A DNA stretch of 64,000 nt from Rhizopus arrhizus. Its lineage: Eukaryota; Mucoromycota; Mucoromycetes; Mucorales; Rhizopodaceae. The stretch is from contig JAKZZE010000015.1 of assembly GCA_024220505.1 (NCBI GenBank), positions 62,001 through 126,000 of the forward strand, given 5' to 3'. A program made the translations under genes and the position numbers. Shown piece after piece: positions 1 to 12,090 of the stretch (the stretch's first letter is position 1; each line of letters starts with the position of its first letter). The notes under the pieces are model-generated. The model was not told where the DNA came from. It worked only from the letters and a program-made list of their open reading frames with translations, and did not search any database.

Positions 1-1404
1 GACTGAACTTTATTTAAGACAATCTTAATTATTAAAAAGAAATCATTACAAAGTCTACTATTTATATTCTTCTATCAGTTGGCGGGTAAATGAGTTGTTA
101 TGAGCGTAGATCCAATAATTGACATGTTTGATTGAAGAATGATCACTGAATCGATTATGAAAATTTTTAATTCGTTGTTTTATAGATCTTATTGTTCTTT
201 AACTGATCTGGGAGAATTATCCCGTCTTCATTGAGAGGAAAGATATATTTATATGAAATGCCTCCAGTCAGATCAAAGTTGACTAAGTACCTGATCCATT
301 ATTATTCATTTACAGAATTGATGAATAGTAAAGGTCATGACTTATTTATTGTTCATGTTTACTTTATAGAATGAATCTAATAGTGATAGTTTTATATAAA
401 AAAGAAGAAGATTATATTTTATTTGATAAAGATTTAAATTATTATCTTTTATCAATTTTAATATACTTCTTTTAGTTGACATTATTCAATGTCCGTTATG
501 ATCAGACACTGTTCTACAACGAAGTCTACTTTTCTTTGGCGAATGTATAATAAGGTGTTGATTTCTCGACGAAAATGGTTGTCAAAATGAGCTTCAATAT
601 TACTGGTAAGCATTATATGTTTTCAATTCTTCCACTAAAAATGATTATTGAGCATATTTGAGTTCGGGCCATTCAGAAGTAGTATAATCGAGGTATCTTT
701 AAACGTATTGACTAATAAATGTACGTCTGCGAGCTGTTGAATCGCCCACACGACCATAACGATTACGCACTAAGTACAACCATAACTCTGAGAAAAATTA
801 TTCGTTAATGTAAGCAGCAATATCAAAATTGCCATCATCTTGAAGTGCGCAGAGAAATATGAATTTAGATAAGGAGTAGGCATGTATTGTAATAGCATAA
901 ATGATGTTTACAAAATCCTCTAGTCACTCTCGATACTACTCATTCCAGCAATACTATCAATAGATCATTTAACAGATAAAATACAATGACCAGTAGCAAG
1001 AGTACCAATAGCAAGAATATCAGTAGTGCTCATGGTGCCAGCTGACGTGCTTGGCAGAAAATCTTCATTGGCGATGAAGGCTGATGTTAACAATTAAAGG
1101 GGAAAGATATGGGAGATTAATAATTACTTCATACCACACATGGTTTATCTGTTTAAATATTATGTAATTAATGTTTACACAAATTAATAATATGAAGATA
1201 TGAGTGCAGGATTAATAAGAATAAGAGAAAGAAGGAAATAGACAGGATTTTATATAGTGTTTTTTAGCCATGATATCACTTTGATTAATAGCATTGCATG
1301 TTATTTGTTATGGAATATGGTATAACAAATCTACCGCTTAAACATAATTATGTGTTCATCAATAAATGAATAAAATTAAATGAGCATGAGGTTCTCTGTA
1401 GCTT

Positions 1405-1438
<34 letters not shown>
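1..1438. other. Gene-poor left edge with decayed coding debris
   Basis: I see no intact gene here. On the minus strand between about 480 and 870 there are short stretches that read like old protein sequence: a 43-codon piece starting near 608 that reads MLTSNIEAHFDNHFRREIN and a piece near 700-800 with NRYGRVGDSTARRRTFISQYV. They are interrupted by stops and probably belong to an old transposon-type ORF, but I cannot name the family. The stretch ends in a run of about 31 A residues at 1,409-1,439. Confidence 0.4.
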
Positions 1439-1439
<1 letters not shown>

Positions 1440-1441
<2 letters not shown>

Positions 1442-1960
1442 AAGCTATGATTCTGCAAATGTACCCAAGGCAAGATCCAAAACAACAATTATTTTGAATG
1501 CTATGTCTGATTATGGTGTAGTCAAAATCAAAATAAAAAGATCAGGAGCACCTGTTCCTTTGAAGGAGAAAAACATAATAGGTTGCGCTCAGATTGCTAG
1601 AAATGCTGAAGACAGGACTGTTAATGAGTGCTATAATTTCATTATAAACACTCTTGATAGTTTATATTAGCAAGGATAATTTAAGGAGAACTACATTGTC
1701 ATGGACAATATTCTCATCCGCAAGAAAGCTAGTATCAGAAAGTATTGAGCAACTTTGTTACGGCTGTGTTTATCTTCCAGCTTACTCTTCTAAACTCAAT
1801 CCAATTAACAATATCGACCAACGTGTAAAAGTAAACAAAGAAGAAGAGTTTTTGCAGGAAGAGATATTGTCATTTAGGATCAGGGACGCATACAACAGAA
1901 ATCCTTTTGAGCGAGTTTCAAAGTCTCTGCAGATACCCAGCTACTAGATTCAAAGATTGT
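1440..1960 (+). pseudogene. Tc1/mariner-like transposase relic (C-terminal part)
   Basis: This is a decayed DDE transposase fragment. Reading across frames gives pieces typical of fungal Tc1-like enzymes: a tract resembling KENYIVMDN (usually followed by APIH, here ILIR) near 1,690, then GCVYLPAYSSKLNPINN near 1,760-1,815, which corresponds to the family motif LPPYSPxLNPIE before the last catalytic acid. The glutamate position has become N and the reading frame is broken upstream. No terminal inverted repeats were found, and the fragment starts directly after a 31-base A run. It is not functional. Confidence 0.7.
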
Positions 1961-2169
1961 TTGAAATGTAAAGTAACATATTTCTCTTTTTTCTCTTTCT
2001 TTTTCGTGCACTAAAAAATGATGAAATTTTAAAGCTGATGTGAATGATTTCTTTTCTGAGCCTAGAATAGTTTTTATTCTTAAATTGCACAAATGTCTTG
2101 TGAAGATAGCATATGATGCTTTTTTCCACGCCAATGTTTCTAACAGTTGCAGCCATTTTCCTTTCTTCC

Positions 2170-2275
2170 TTATCATTTTTACCCTTGTTTCCATGAAGGG
2201 ATTTTTTTAGCTCCTATTTCCTCTTTTGATCCGCCTTGAGTGGAAACGATGTGTAATCAGACATCGTACGCTTAA
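2170..2275 (+). mobile_element. Solo LINE 3' tail
   Basis: This segment matches the 3' end of the LINE fragment at 34,951-35,650 and partly the one ending near 9,420. Shared elements are a CCCTT/AAGGG stem-loop (2,182-2,200), a following TTTTAGC, a TTTTGATC block and a second short hairpin CGATGT/ACATCG (2,247-2,266). No ORF2 sequence precedes it, so it is a heavily 5'-truncated insertion, a common product of target-primed reverse transcription. Confidence 0.6.
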
Positions 2276-2475
2276 TTGACGTTTAAATTATTTCTAGATA
2301 AAGCCCTCGTTTAAATGTATAACGTTTTACATTTCAATCAAATGCAGTAAAGGAAAGAAGACACCCTACAATTTAATTTAACAAAACTTGTATAAACAGA
2401 GTAAAAAACAGACAAAAATTTATCAAACATAATCTTTTTATAACAAAAAAAAATGTGTATATATGCAATGGGTCT

Positions 2476-5400
2476 CTAACCAAGTGGCTTCTGTTGGGTG
2501 GTATCATAAACACGGATGATCTTATTTTGGTCACTATCATTTTGTGAAAAGGCGTATCCTCTATTTCTTTTCAATCTTTGAATCCTTCGCACCTTATTCA
2601 CTGCTTGTCTAAATCGGTCCATACGAGGTCTATAATCTGGTAAGTTGTATTTTTGAATTTCTTGAACAAAGTGATAAGGAAGTGGTCTATACATTCTCTT
2701 GGCACTAAACATTGGTGTTAGGAATATGTATATATATTATATGTTATATAAATTACTATTTCCAGATAAAATCACGCAAATTACAAACAAAAGGCACCAA
2801 GAGAACAAAAAGCCAAAAATTAACATTTCCCCAAAGCATAGGTACAATACCATAATATTCAGGAAAAACATCTACATTAATAGCGGATCCAATGTATGAA
2901 ACAACAGGTAAGTAAATAAACCAAATAACCATGGACCCAGGAATGGCAATAACTGTATATTTAGTCCATATACTACAACGAAAATGTGAATATACAGAGA
3001 AAAAAAATTCTTGATTTTCAACTTACTCTGTAATAAGCGCACCTTTAGACAAGATACAACCTAAAACTGCTGTAAACACAGTTGTCCCAACCCACCACTG
3101 TCCTCCAGCCCAAGCATTTCTAAAGACACCATCAGTACTTAAAGCCCCAACACCAAGGAAAAATAAAATCAACGAATGAAATACAGCATTCAAAAACCAT
3201 CCCCAAAACTTCTTCTGATTAAAGAACTCGTTGTTTTGACCAAGCATGTACATTTGAGGGTATTTATCGAGCATTCTTGCTGATACAAATTGATCGAAAA
3301 TACCAATACTCAATGGCGGCAAGAAAGTAAAGATGACATTAAAACAAGACATAGTCCAAGATTCATACAAGGTTGATCCTGAAAAGCCATTGTAAAATGC
3401 ATACTAAAGCAATGTTAATAATTCCTTTAAGGAATAAGATATCGCTTTACTTACCCAAAACTGTGTCAAGTACATGGCTACATTTTTGTAAAAGTAAAAA
3501 AAGATCATCTTGCTTAATCTTTGGTAAGCCCATGCACCGTGAACAAGCAAAAGCTTCTTCAAGTACCGAAATTGGGAAATGGCAAAATCGGCACTACGAG
3601 CGGCTTGTAAACCTTCTACACCACTGATACCCACACCTACATGAGCAGCTTGAATCATGGACACATCGTTAGCCCCATCACCAATGGCTAACAAAATAGA
3701 CTTATCATATTTTTTTACTAACTTGACAACCAGTGCTTTTTGCAGTGGAGAAACACGACAGCAAATGACAGCTTTACAAAGTACGGCCAAGTCGAATAAT
3801 ATTTTTTCAATATCCTTTTCTAGAGCAAAGGTCAATGCTTTTCCATCAATCACAAATGCTAAAGGCTAATAGAAAGATAAGAAATTGTATATCAAATGTT
3901 TGTATAGTTACCTCAAGCTCTTCCCCACGTTCTATGAGTCCATTGATGTCTTTTAATTTGGCTTCCAAGAAGCTCTTGGTTTCCCAATGGCTCTCTTGAT
4001 TACAAACAATCAAACTCATTTCTTCATTTAGCAACTTACATGAATATCCAATATTAATAGCCGTCTCTTGTCTGTCGCCTGTCAAAACCCAAACACGAAT
4101 GCCAGCTTCTTGTAATGTGTGAATTGTGTCTGGTACACCATCTTGTAGTTTATCTTCAATGGCAGTAGCTCCCAGCAAGAATAAGTTCTGTTCAATCATT
4201 TCTGCCGCCTTATCCAATTCTTCAGAACGATTCACCAGTGTCGTGGCTGCCTTGTCATAAATCTGTGACCATCGTGTATACTCCTCTTCAGGGATTTCAC
4301 GCATTGCAATACAAAGCGTTCGAAGACCCTCAGATGCAAAATCTTCTAGATGGACCAGTGTGTTTTCTACAAATGGGTTGTTCTCGGCTAACCGCTCAAG
4401 AATGACGGTATCAGCTCCCTTACAGTATAGCTTGATGCTTCCATCTGAAGATCGGATAATGGCTGACATTCTTTTACGTGTAGAATTGAACTCACAGACA
4501 TTTAATACTTGATATTCAAAATCTTGGTCTCGTTGTGTACATGCAATTGAATTCGGCTTACGCGTCTATTAAAATATTAAGCATATGCTATTGTTAATAT
4601 GGTGTAGACTTACATGAAATTTATAGTTCAACATACTTGCCCCTTTGACAAGGGCTCCTTCATCAGGTGATGAGGCTTGATAAGTAATTTCATCTGACCC
4701 TTCTTGAGCTTCAGGAATTACAGTATGACAAGTAGCCAATAAGGTCAAGAATTCATTAATTACGTTGGCGGTAGGGTGAGACTTGAGGTGATCTTGTAAT
4801 TGGACAAAGGTATACTGTAACGTAGGATCATCCACACCATCCCTTGCTTGTTTATCTGATTCAACCTTGTCGGCGTAAGAGAGACCAGCGATTGAGCATT
4901 GTCGGAATTGCATTTCATTACATGTCAATGTACCCGTCTTATCTGAAAAGACAAATTTCACTTGTCCTAATTCTTCAATCAAGCTACTACTACGAGCGAC
5001 GGCAGCAGTATCTGTCAGTTCATAATACATATCCAAATCGGATTGGATCAAGAAAGATAAAACAAATTTAACAATTTCCATGGTTACCATTAAACTATAA
5101 AACATTAGTTTTTGAATATACTGTAACTATTAAGCATTTACCTAATGGGAATAAAGCTGTTGAATAAAATTAAGAATGTAAGGATATCATAACCAAAAGC
5201 TTGAGCTTTTGTACTAGATAAAGTTTGCTTCAGGTAACCTTCTGTGTATGAGCCTTTTTGGGTCTATTTAAAAAGTTACATTCAACTTCTCTTTTTACAA
5301 TACTTTTTTTTTCCTTACAGAAAAAATTAAACCACCAATAGCACATGCAATACTCATAATAACTAAAATTGCAAACAAATATAAAATATTACGATTGGTG

Positions 5401-7056
5401 ATACGTGTAACATTGGACACTTTTGAAGGTTTTTTGCTATAAAATGAAAGTTATGGTATATCTCAAAAAAGCATGACTACGATTATTACCTTGAGTTTAA
5501 CATGAGCTTTGTTTCATGACCTGTAAATACAACAATACCATAAATCCATAAAGTATTACGAAGTTGAGCACCTCTTAACAACATTTGTCCAGGGTCCAAG
5601 GGATAATCTTTTGTTTTTCCCATGTCATTTGCAGCAGAAATAGTCAACACACCATCATAGTTGTATAATCGATTATTGGGCTGTTCACTCTTTATCGTTC
5701 CTTGTAACTGTGCCATATCTACAGGATTCAATACATTGGCTGTCTCGGGCAACGCTTGTTTAATTTTCAAGTTGACTTCACTATACATAAAAATGCATAA
5801 ACAACATACATATACGCGAATATTTTCAATTATTTACCCATCCAAGTTACTTGTTTCAATATAACACAATCCTTCAGGTTCTGAGCTACTGATTAATATC
5901 AAATCAGCTGGAAAATTCTCACCACTTTCGACACGTAGTACATCTCCGACCTTGATATCTCTCCAAGCTTTTTCTATAAACTGTGTACCAACCAATACTT
6001 TACATTTTTTGGCGTTTAGTTCCGCGTCAGAACGATGAACACCCTTTTATCACCTTTTTATAAGTGAATCAAAACAATAGAGAATTATTATTTACTTACC
6101 CAATCTTCCACCAGCTCCTTGATGGCAGTAATTAATAATACAATGACCAAAGGGGCTAATGTTGTGTATTTGGAAGTAGGTGAAATACCAGGGATTTGCT
6201 AATATCGCATAAATACACACATATACATTATTTATATTATAGACTTACTTGAATACCAGAAATAAATAAAAAAAATAAATTGGCATATTTTGAAAACTCT
6301 TCATACAAAAATTTAGGTAGAAAGGTGATCAACGTGTATTTTGCAGTAAAAACACGATTATGCAAATACTTTTGCTGTTCATTCAATTCGGGATTGTTTA
6401 CATAAATAATGCGTTCTCCTACTGTTTCTTTCACTGTTGTTCTGCCAACTAGTCGATTAAACATATCTTTTATATCCAATTTTGGTTTCTTGATCTTTTC
6501 AGGAGGAGGAGGTTGTGATATAGGCCGATGCAATTGAATATTATTATTGTTTTCAGGATTCATTGTATTCATACGGTCATATCTTCCAGCGATGGGTCCT
6601 CGATTGTTTAATAATTGAAGGTCATCATCATCATCGTGATTCACTGCAAATTCATCATAAAATGAACCTTTTTGTATCACGTATTAGTCCCTTACTTCAT
6701 ATCTAAATATGTTCTACCTTCTTCCATAGCAAAAGAAGAGTCCTGTCTTTTGAGATGAGCTTGCTGTTGTATAGGAGCTGGTAAATCTTGTAAAGTAGAA
6801 GAAGATGTACTTGAGGAAAATGGCTGTCTATGTGAATCTAGCAGATCTCGAGTTTGATGATGACTTGACCCAAACTCGGATGAGTCTTCAAAAGGATTTT
6901 TTTCTGTGTTGTTATTGTAGGAAGCCACTTTAAAAAAAAAAGAAAAAAACAAGAAAAAGAAGAATAAAAAAAAAAAGGAAAATAAGCTTTTTTTTTCCCC
7001 TGGAGCTGTATTCTTTCGTCTTTAATTACCTTTTTTTTTCTCCCTTTTAAATTACT
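2476..7056 (-). CDS. P4-type ATPase, Drs2-like phospholipid flippase
   Basis: This is an aminophospholipid flippase of the trans-Golgi/endosomal Drs2 type. It moves phospholipids to the cytosolic leaflet. Exons I can join in frame: 6249-~6690, 6100-6198, 5838-6043, 5490-5780, 5319-5436, 5142-5263, 4614-5094, 3912-4565, 3455-3865, 3027-3403, 2757-2972 and 2476-2704. Visible motifs are the phosphorylation site [11 protein letters not shown], the actuator loop [12 protein letters not shown], the hinge [15 protein letters not shown] and a C-terminal tail [18 protein letters not shown] ending [10 protein letters not shown], as in Drs2. An N-terminal exon (6692-6927) carries an NPFED motif; its ATG appears only if an intron splits the codon (A at 7056, TG at 6927-6926). 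The join between that exon and 6690 is not resolved: no GT..AG pair keeps frame. The actuator motif is DGEV instead of the usual DGET. Confidence 0.93.
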
Positions 7057-7194
7057 TTTTGATCCATTGTACAACCATTCATTATACCAAAAAAAATTCA
7101 GAAAGCAATGTCACTGCTTTTTACAGATTATTGGCCAACTATTTTTTTTTAAAAAAATGGCCAACTTCGAAAATAAAATTTGGGTGTGTCAATA

Positions 7195-9420
7195 TACAAG
7201 AGAAATCCACAATTGATCCAAACAATTATCGTCTGATCAGTCTCACTTGCTTTAAGAAAAATTCTTGAATGTTGTCTTCAGCCAATTTTATATTCTCATG
7301 GCCATTTACTATATTTTGTTCAAAGTGGCTTCCGTGTCAGTAGGGGCGCTTTAGACCAAACACTTTGTTTAGCAGAGATCTGTCAAGTCATACGAAAATG
7401 CTAGAACATCAGGTCAGTTCTAGCATTTTTTGACATTAAATCAACATATGACATGGTCAATAGATGTTTGACTTGACACATTTTGCAGCCAAAAGTACCA
7501 CACTCTTTGTTAATTCTCTTTTGCAATCTCTATGACGACGTTTGCATCAAAGCGCTACTTTAAAAAAGTTGTATTCCATCGATTTTCTCCACCTACTAGT
7601 ATCGTACAAAGTTCCATACCTCTACTCTGTTTATATCACGACTTATCTCGCATATTACGTGAGCGATAGTCCTAACATGATACACCTCTCCTGGATCTGG
7701 TATTCATGCTCGACTAACTTCTGTCCGCGGATTATATAGTACTTGTAACTAAACATCCCCATATGACACCTCCAAATTATGTGAAGAGCATAGCTTTGCT
7801 GCGTGTCCCCACTAGAACCCCTCTAAATGTATTATATTGGATGAGCAGCCAGACCTACATTATTATGCACTTTATGGTTATAACCTGCCAAAAAGCTCTG
7901 CTTTTTCTATCTTAGTGAGTCATTTAAACTAGGATGGCGTCTTAGTCCTCAACCTCTTGTGGAACGCAATGCCAACAAAATGCTTACAACTATAAACTTG
8001 CTTGATGTATCCATCATTCATAACTCGATATGAAAACAGTATTAATAAGCTACATGTAAAATATATCTAATAGATAGGCTACAGGTTAATTCGGATAACC
8101 TTTATTAAGGATAAAATACTGCGTAACTGCACGGTTAAATTATATCAATTCCAGGGACTAAATCACAGTCAATCATATACGAGTATTTTAGGAATAAATG
8201 CTTATGATGACAGATATAAGAATGCAAGAATACGTATCCCTTATCTATTTGTCATCAGTCATATCACACTCATTAATTATTGAACCACGACATGAAATAT
8301 TATCCGTGTATGAAAAGTATAAATAGAGTATCATTTTCTTGTTAAATAAAGCAATCTCTTTATCGAGTCTCGTCCTATCTTGTTCCTTTTTACTTTCTTG
8401 GATAAATCATTGCTTGCTACAACTAGTGTAAATCCTTCTAGAATTAACAGACTCTTTTCCAGCTGCCTCTATATTTGTATGATCCATGCACAAATAGAGT
8501 GCTGCTTAGCTATCCGTCAGTTCACTATCTCGCAAATCAAGACTTTGAACGACGTTTAAGGCACATACTTACGGCGAGTGTGAGTGCAAAACGTTATTCT
8601 TAAACTATAATGATACATCTTCTGGTGTAGCTACCATTAATGAAGGAAAGAATTAATATACTACTGGTTTAATTTCTCCTTCCCTTATTCTTTCGGCCAG
8701 AGGATACGCTACTATTGCATCTGCTGCCCTTCTTAAAGCAAGAGCGACAACAATAATGATTTAAGCTGACCAAGGCCACTTTTTAGAGAGCCTTGCCTTC
8801 CCCATCCATAATATTATTCTAAAAAGCCCTAAGCATTAAAGAAATAATTCTTCCAACAAGATCTAAATGTTCAATTAGCAGCTAAGCACTCTAAATTGCT
8901 ATCTTGTTGTCAAGCCATAATCTGCGTGGACTCAATTTTATGATTACCAATGACAAAAATGGAATGTAGTAGATGTATACAATGGCGCCTTGCATGGCTA
9001 CCAGGAGAAAAGCCAAAACTTTGTCCTCATCACCCATTCCTCTTCCCTACGAAAAGACATGTCATACAGTATCTTAATATGTACAAGTGATTATAAATGC
9101 CTTTTACAAATGAACATTCGCTGTCGTTCCTCATAAATCATCTCCAAGCTCGAACCTCACGTTTGTTAGTATCTTTAACTTCATGAATTATTCAATAGTC
9201 CGCAACATGTAGACTCCTGTTTGAATTGAACACTTTACTCCATCAAACAGAAGCAGAGGCCGAACCTATCTATGGCCAACGTTTCCTTGAATGGTAGCAA
9301 AAATTGCTTTGTTGCCGTTCAAAGATCATATTCCTATGCATATATCTTTTTGCCCCTGATCCCAAAAGGGGTTTTTTAGCCTTCTATTACTTTCCTCCAT
9401 ATAAATATAACCTGGCCGGA
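7195..9420 (+). mobile_element. Degenerate LINE (ORF2 reverse transcriptase to 3' end)
   Basis: This is a non-LTR retrotransposon relic. Across shifting frames one reads the order of a LINE reverse transcriptase: NNYRLISLTC (7,215-7,250), QSGFRVSRGALDQTL (7,320-7,365), AFFDIKSTYDMVNR (7,425-7,465), and later a tract resembling FSYLGVPFKLG (7,890-7,935). Further on are pieces matching the C-terminal part seen in the copy at 38,341-39,440. It ends with the CCCCT/AGGGG hairpin (9,353-9,371) followed by TTTTTTAGC. Stops and frameshifts are frequent, so this is an old dead copy. Confidence 0.75.
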
Positions 9421-9430
9421 CAGATATATA

Positions 9431-10165
9431 CAGTAGGTGACAAAATATGAATAGCTTTTTCGCAAAATCGACATTTTTGCTGTAGTAAAATATACTTGTC
9501 GACTACCGGCTCAAGACTCCTGTAATATATTTTCGGGGTTGTGTATCTTACTATAGTAATGGCGCCATGTACTCATACTGACAATTGAGAGAGGGATGGG
9601 AATGTGAATTTAAAAATTTGGACTTTCGGCCAGCTTAAATTATGTATGGTGATCATACATTTATATTTAAACCTTCAAAAAATACAACGAAAGCCTACAT
9701 AGCATACTTGAGTGAGAGTGTAATTATTCTTCATCATATATATATAAACAAATGCAATTTCAAGAGTCTTTGGTTTCTTTTTCTTTTTTGTTTAATTTTT
9801 CTCACTGCTTCTAATCATTATGCCTAAATCTATATGAATGAAAAAACAACTCAACGTGAAAGATGCACTTCTAAATAACAGGAAGCCAGAGGATACAGTA
9901 TAGTGAGTTAAAAAACCGTCTCAGTGTTCTTCCTAAATATGGTTTTGCTATCATTACTGCTGGTATATTAAATAAAACGTTACAGCTCATGAATCATACG
10001 AAAGCACTAGTTTTTATGTATAATACAATACAAAATAGTATTACTTTTTCGCTATTTGCTCATTAAACTTATAAAACCACTACAGTCGGTACACTGAAAT
10101 GGTTTTTTAACTATTAAAAAACACAAATAGCATTAACAATTATGCAGACTTCATTTTTCATTAAA
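9431..10165. other. Non-coding stretch with transposon-end-like sequences
   Basis: I see no gene. A TACAGTAGGTGACAAAA stretch near 9,430 looks like a Tc1-type terminal repeat, but its partner was not found. Between 9,891 and about 10,125 the two ends share an inverted GTTAAAAAACC..TCAGTG segment, which could mark a small non-autonomous element of about 230 bp. Confidence 0.3.
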
Positions 10166-11005
10166 CATATTCAATCCAGTCTTTATTAAAATGACTCGCT
10201 CTATTTCCCAAAATACTCAAAATGATTGGAGTGCTCTTAGAGACTGATTTGTCTTATGAGGAAATTGCTGATCGCTTGACTCTCTCCAAAGCCACTGTTC
10301 ATCGATATTACAAAAAATAGAATATCCAAAGACCCTATAACACTGGCGGACGACCTCAAATATTAACTGAAGCAAGTAAGTCTCATAAAAATAATGGTAA
10401 TCTTAGTACGATTAAAGTTAGGTGTTGAGTTCTTCGACTATTTCAAGACCATTTATCCAAGTTTGACTTACAACACTACCCTAAACGCCATAAAAAGCAT
10501 GATATTCAAAGTCCGACAAAAAAGAATACCTCTTTTGTCAGCAAAACACAGGAAAGCACGCTTGGATTGGGCACTTGCTCATCGATACTGGTCTATTGAC
10601 GACTGAAGAAATGTCATCTTCTCTAAAGAGTCGAAAATAAATGTTTGGGACTCTGATGGTGCTGAATTCTATTAGCAGCCCATTACAGCCTCATCATGTA
10701 ATTCCAACCGTAAAACACGGCGGTGGAAGTGTTATGGTGAGGGCTTGTATGATTTCCCATGGATCTAGATATATCTGCAGGATATACGATGGCAGGATGA
10801 CTGCATTGGACTATATTTATATCCTAAAAACAGAACTTGCAGATACCCTTGATTACTACCGATTAGGAGATTGTGATTTCATTTTTCAGCATGATAACGA
10901 TCCAAAATACACTGCCACATTATATACATTTGGAATTTTTGTCTTCATTTCTACCCCTCTTGAAAACATTCTTGCCATTCTCTTCTCTTCTATGGACAAT
11001 TAATC
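10166..11005 (+). pseudogene. Tc1-like transposase relic
   Basis: This is a decayed Tc1-family transposase. An N-terminal helix-turn-helix reads LSYEEIADRLTLSKATVHRYYKK (10,245-10,307) and is followed by a stop. Further pieces in different frames are RIPLLSAKHRKARLDWALAH (10,523-10,582), VKHGGGSVMVRACMISHG (10,700-10,760) and DCDFIFQHDNDPKYTA (10,870-10,917), the last resembling the catalytic FQqDNdPkHta block. The part after this block is lost or replaced by unrelated sequence. At least two frameshifts and one stop separate the pieces. Confidence 0.8.
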
Positions 11006-11634
11006 AAGCAGTAAAATGAGCAATTGTAACGTTAACGATATTAACTACACTTATAGCAAATAAGTTTCCTACCATGAAAAGGTGATTAATTTTCAACTTG
11101 GATGTGAAGCTTTATTTCATTTTGACAACAAAGCATAATTGACAAACATGCTAACTGGTGTCTTTATGAAACCTATAATGAGTTAAAAAAGATTCTGCTG
11201 GCCGTCGTCTTCTATTTAAAGAGATGTTTATTAGTTATAGTTATACTGCAATATCCAAGAATGTAAAATCATATGCTATAACAAGAACTACTTAAATGTA
11301 ATGACTATGTTGTCAGTTTTGATTCTTTTAAGACTGGATTCCAAGAGATTTTTTTTTTTTTTTTTTTTTTTTTTTGCTTTTCAGTTATTACCGTTAAAAA
11401 AAGATGTGCTCTTGTTACTAATATTAACATTGATCCATATCATAATCAGTTGAATTCGTACTACTTTGGTCACCTTAAAAATGCCCGTGTGGATAGAATG
11501 ATCTATTTTGTTCTACAAGCTGTATCATTGACTGTCAACAAGATACTGTACGTTTTAAATTTATTACAAAAAAATATCAATAAAAAAAAAAGAACGAGCA
11601 GATAGTATTGATTTTGATAAATCAATTTATACTG
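11006..11634. other. Non-coding, AT-rich, with possible old coding remnant
   Basis: There is no intact gene. A 27-base T run lies at about 11,350-11,376. Just after it the plus strand reads a short unbroken stretch containing KRCALVTNINIDPYHNQLNS, which looks like old protein sequence, but I cannot assign it to a family. Confidence 0.3.
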
Positions 11635-12090
11635 CCACAAAAATACATATAATGCAAACTGCTTAATTTTTTTCATGTCAACATAATTTAAGTATTCGTT
11701 TGAAGTAGTCTTTCTGACGCGAATCCTTTTCTCAACCATGCATGACAGAATAACTATCTTTCTGCTTATTCACGCCTTGATCATGTTGGATTATACAAAC
11801 ATATCATTCTTGTTTCAAGTATAAATAGATTTCTTGTACTGCTAGAATAGTTGATTTCTCTAACAGTCTCAGTGAAGAAGAAACGACATTTGATTTAGCT
11901 GATAACAACAATACGGAATCCCAGCAAACTTTAACCAATATCCACTCTGAATCAACAAACAAGTTTTCTTTCTTTTGAAAAGTACAAGAACAACCCTGAG
12001 ATATTGAATGACAGAATACTTGAACGAAGTATATATATGATAATGACATCTCACCCAACTCAGTCCTCTAATAGACAAAATTAAACAAAT
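11635..12090 (+). repeat. Dispersed repeat, copy 1 (partner at 60,946-61,397)
   Basis: About 455 bases align with 60,946-61,397 in the same orientation, by eye close to nine bases in ten. Shared landmarks are GTATTCGTTTGAAGTAGTCTT, CATGTTGGATTAT, GTATAAATAGATTTCTTGTA and TCTCAGTGAAGAAGAAACGAC. Similarity fades around 12,090, with weak resemblance to about 12,145. No terminal inverted repeats or target-site duplication were recognised and no protein family could be read from it. Confidence 0.8.

Noticed and set aside
7059..7268. 69-codon plus-strand frame as an independent gene
   Set aside because: Its end is the start of the LINE reverse transcriptase relic, and the rest overlaps the flippase 5' region.
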